A DNA stretch of 23,073 bases from Clostridia bacterium (GTDB taxonomy: Bacteria; Bacillota; Clostridia; UMGS1810): the NCBI GenBank assembly GCA_017629325.1, contig JAGBXL010000080.1, positions 1 through 23,073 on the forward strand. Direction: 5' to 3'. The position numbers and the translations under genes are program-made. Below the pieces are notes generated by a model, which was not told the DNA's origin, ran no database searches, and saw only the letters and a list, made by a program, of their open reading frames with translations. Each line of letters begins with the position of its first letter. Position 1 is the stretch's first letter. Positions 21,582 to 23,073 of the stretch are shown one piece after another.

Positions 21582-23073
21582 ATGAGTAAAAAACCTGTGT
21601 TACTTGCTATTCTTGACGGATATGGCAAAAGCGAAATCCATGAGGGAAATGCTATTTTTACCGCCAATACATCAAGAATGGACGAAATATTAAATAATAA
21701 TCCCAATACTGTTATTCATGCAAGCGGACTTGACGTTGGTCTTCCTGAAGGACAGATGGGTAATTCAGAGGTTGGACATACAAATATTGGTGCAGGAAGA
21801 ATAGTTTATCAGGAGCTTACAAGAATCACTAAATCTATTAAAGACGGTGATTTCTTTGAAAACGAAGTTTTAAATGCTGCTTGTGATAACTGCATTAAAA
21901 ATAATTCTGATCTTCATATTATGGGCCTTCTTTCCGATGGCGGTGTTCACAGCCATATTGAGCATCTTTATGCAATTATAGAACTTGCAAAAAGAAAAAA
22001 TGTTGAGAATGTTTACGTGCACTGCTTCCTCGACGGAAGAGATGTATCCCCCACAAGCGGTTCTTCCTTTGCAAAAGCTCTTGTTGAAAAAATAAGAGAT
22101 TTAGGCAAGGGACAGATTGCAACCGTTATTGGCAGATACTATGCAATGGACAGAGACAGCCGTTGGGAAAGAGTTTCAAAAGCTTATGATGCTATTGTAA
22201 ATGGTGTTGGGCAGTATTCAGAAAGTGCTGTTACAGCTATTGAAAATTCATATAATAATGATGTTACAGATGAATTTGTTGTTCCAACAGTTATTACAAC
22301 AGATGGTAAACCCAATGGAAAACTTAAAGAAAATGACAGTGTTGTTTTCTTTAACTTCCGTCCTGACCGTGCAAGAGAAATAACAAGAACTATTGTTGAC
22401 GAAGAATTTTCAGGCTTTGAGCGTAAATTCTTCAAAACATATTATGTGTGTATGACACAGTATGATGCAAGCATGCCAAATGTCCATGTAGCATTTAAAC
22501 CCCAGACTCTTGTTAATACTCTTGGTGAAACAATCAGCAAACTCGGTCTTAAACAACTTAGAATTGCTGAAACCGAGAAATACGCCCATGTTACATTCTT
22601 CTTTAACGGTGGTGTTGAAACAGTTTACGAAGGCGAAGACAGAATCCTTGTTTCTTCACCAAAAGTTGCAACCTATGATATGCAGCCCGAAATGAGTGCT
22701 TATGAGGTAACAGACAAGCTTTTGGAAGCACTAAATACTGATAAATATGATGTTGTTATTTTAAACTTTGCAAACTGCGATATGGTTGGACACACCGGCG
22801 ATATGGAAGCTGCAGTTAAAGCTGTTGAAGCTGTTGATGAGTGTATTGGCAAGGTTTATGACAAGGTTATGGAAAAGAATGGTGTTATTCTTATAACTGC
22901 CGACCACGGAAATGCTGAACAGATGGTTGATCCATCAGACAAATCCGTATTTACTGCACACACAACAAATGTTGTTCCACTTGTTGTTGCAGGGTTAGGT
23001 GATATTAAGCTTGAAACCGGAAGACTTGCCGACCTGGCTCCAACTATGCTCGACATTATGAATGTGGATATTC
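21582..23073 (+). CDS. gpmI: 2,3-bisphosphoglycerate-independent phosphoglycerate mutase, partial (3' end off the window)
   Basis: About 497 of roughly 510 residues are present, so only the C-terminal tip is missing. The enzyme converts 3- to 2-phosphoglycerate through a Mn2+-dependent phosphoserine intermediate. Visible are LAILDGYG (Asp12), GNSEVGH with the nucleophile Ser62 at its usual number, SDGGVHSH, FLDGRDVSP, GRYYAMDRD, FFNFRPDRARE, and the metal-site segments FANCDMVGHTGD and ITADHGNAEQMVD near the end. The ATG at 21582-21584 follows GAGAGGAAA. Third gene of the glycolysis operon; eno may lie beyond the edge. Confidence 0.97.
   Translation, partial: MSKKPVLLAILDGYGKSEIHEGNAIFTANTSRMDEILNNNPNTVIHASGLDVGLPEGQMGNSEVGHTNIGAGRIVYQELTRITKSIKDGDFFENEVLNAACDNCIKNNSDLHIMGLLSDGGVHSHIEHLYAIIELAKRKNVENVYVHCFLDGRDVSPTSGSSFAKALVEKIRDLGKGQIATVIGRYYAMDRDSRWERVSKAYDAIVNGVGQYSESAVTAIENSYNNDVTDEFVVPTVITTDGKPNGKLKENDSVVFFNFRPDRAREITRTIVDEEFSGFERKFFKTYYVCMTQYDASMPNVHVAFKPQTLVNTLGETISKLGLKQLRIAETEKYAHVTFFFNGGVETVYEGEDRILVSSPKVATYDMQPEMSAYEVTDKLLEALNTDKYDVVILNFANCDMVGHTGDMEAAVKAVEAVDECIGKVYDKVMEKNGVILITADHGNAEQMVDPSDKSVFTAHTTNVVPLVVAGLGDIKLETGRLADLAPTMLDIMNVDI

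Noticed and set aside
1..23073. CRISPR arrays, tRNA or rRNA genes, prophage
   Set aside because: No regularly spaced repeats, cloverleaf-like genes or phage proteins were recognised by eye.

Overview
The window looks like a chromosomal segment of a low-GC, spore-forming member of class Clostridia (Firmicutes), probably an anaerobic gut or sediment lineage. The basis is an AT-rich composition, strong AGGAGG-type ribosome binding sites, consensus TTGACA-N17-TATAAT promoters, a type-A-like RNase P RNA, SpoVG, a SpoIID-domain protein, the M16 peptidase pair next to lgt, and a pgk-tpiA-gpmI glycolysis operon. I cannot name genus or species. No phage, transposase, CRISPR array, rRNA or tRNA is visible.

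Layout. 1-1757 (-): 5' part of an OPT-family oligopeptide transporter that runs off the left edge. 1893-2327 (+): small ferritin-like (DUF2383-type) helical protein, ending at a bidirectional terminator shared with rnpB. 2394-2726 (-): RNase P RNA with its own near-consensus promoter. 2761-7058 (-): a likely operon of a secreted WG-repeat protein, a low-molecular-weight tyrosine phosphatase and a multidomain PHP-type hydrolase. 7161-9366 (-): three genes for a carboxypeptidase-regulatory-like domain protein, a SpoIID/peptidoglycan-binding fusion and a second peptidoglycan-binding protein, all without signal peptides. 9433-11269 (-): metA (homoserine O-acyltransferase, Glu111 type) overlapping an amidohydrolase gene, followed by a 17-codon relic of a second metA 3' end and a strong terminator. 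11319-12083 (+): hemolysin III/PAQR membrane protein. 12082-17114 (-): M16 peptidase pair (ymfF/ymfH-like), lgt and mgtE, the last behind a 180-base leader with candidate short ORFs. 17221-17608 (+): spoVG with a consensus promoter and terminator. 17609-17935: non-coding stretch with a dense cluster of hairpins, then tandem -10-like repeats. 18027-19390 (+): trmL and degV. 19462-23073 (+): pgk, tpiA and gpmI, the last cut by the right edge.

How the genes work together. pgk, tpiA and gpmI give consecutive lower-glycolysis steps. lgt starts lipoprotein maturation, and the M16 pair beside it resembles the YmfF/YmfH peptidases of Firmicutes. metA makes the activated homoserine for methionine synthesis. 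The three-gene SpoIID/peptidoglycan-binding cluster may act on spore or cell-wall peptidoglycan; that is inference.

Best leads for a second look: the metA 3' relic behind the amidohydrolase, which looks like a recombination scar; the signal-peptide-less SpoIID/peptidoglycan-binding cluster, which has a cryptic 25-codon frame in its first gap; the mgtE leader; and the hairpin cluster downstream of spoVG.
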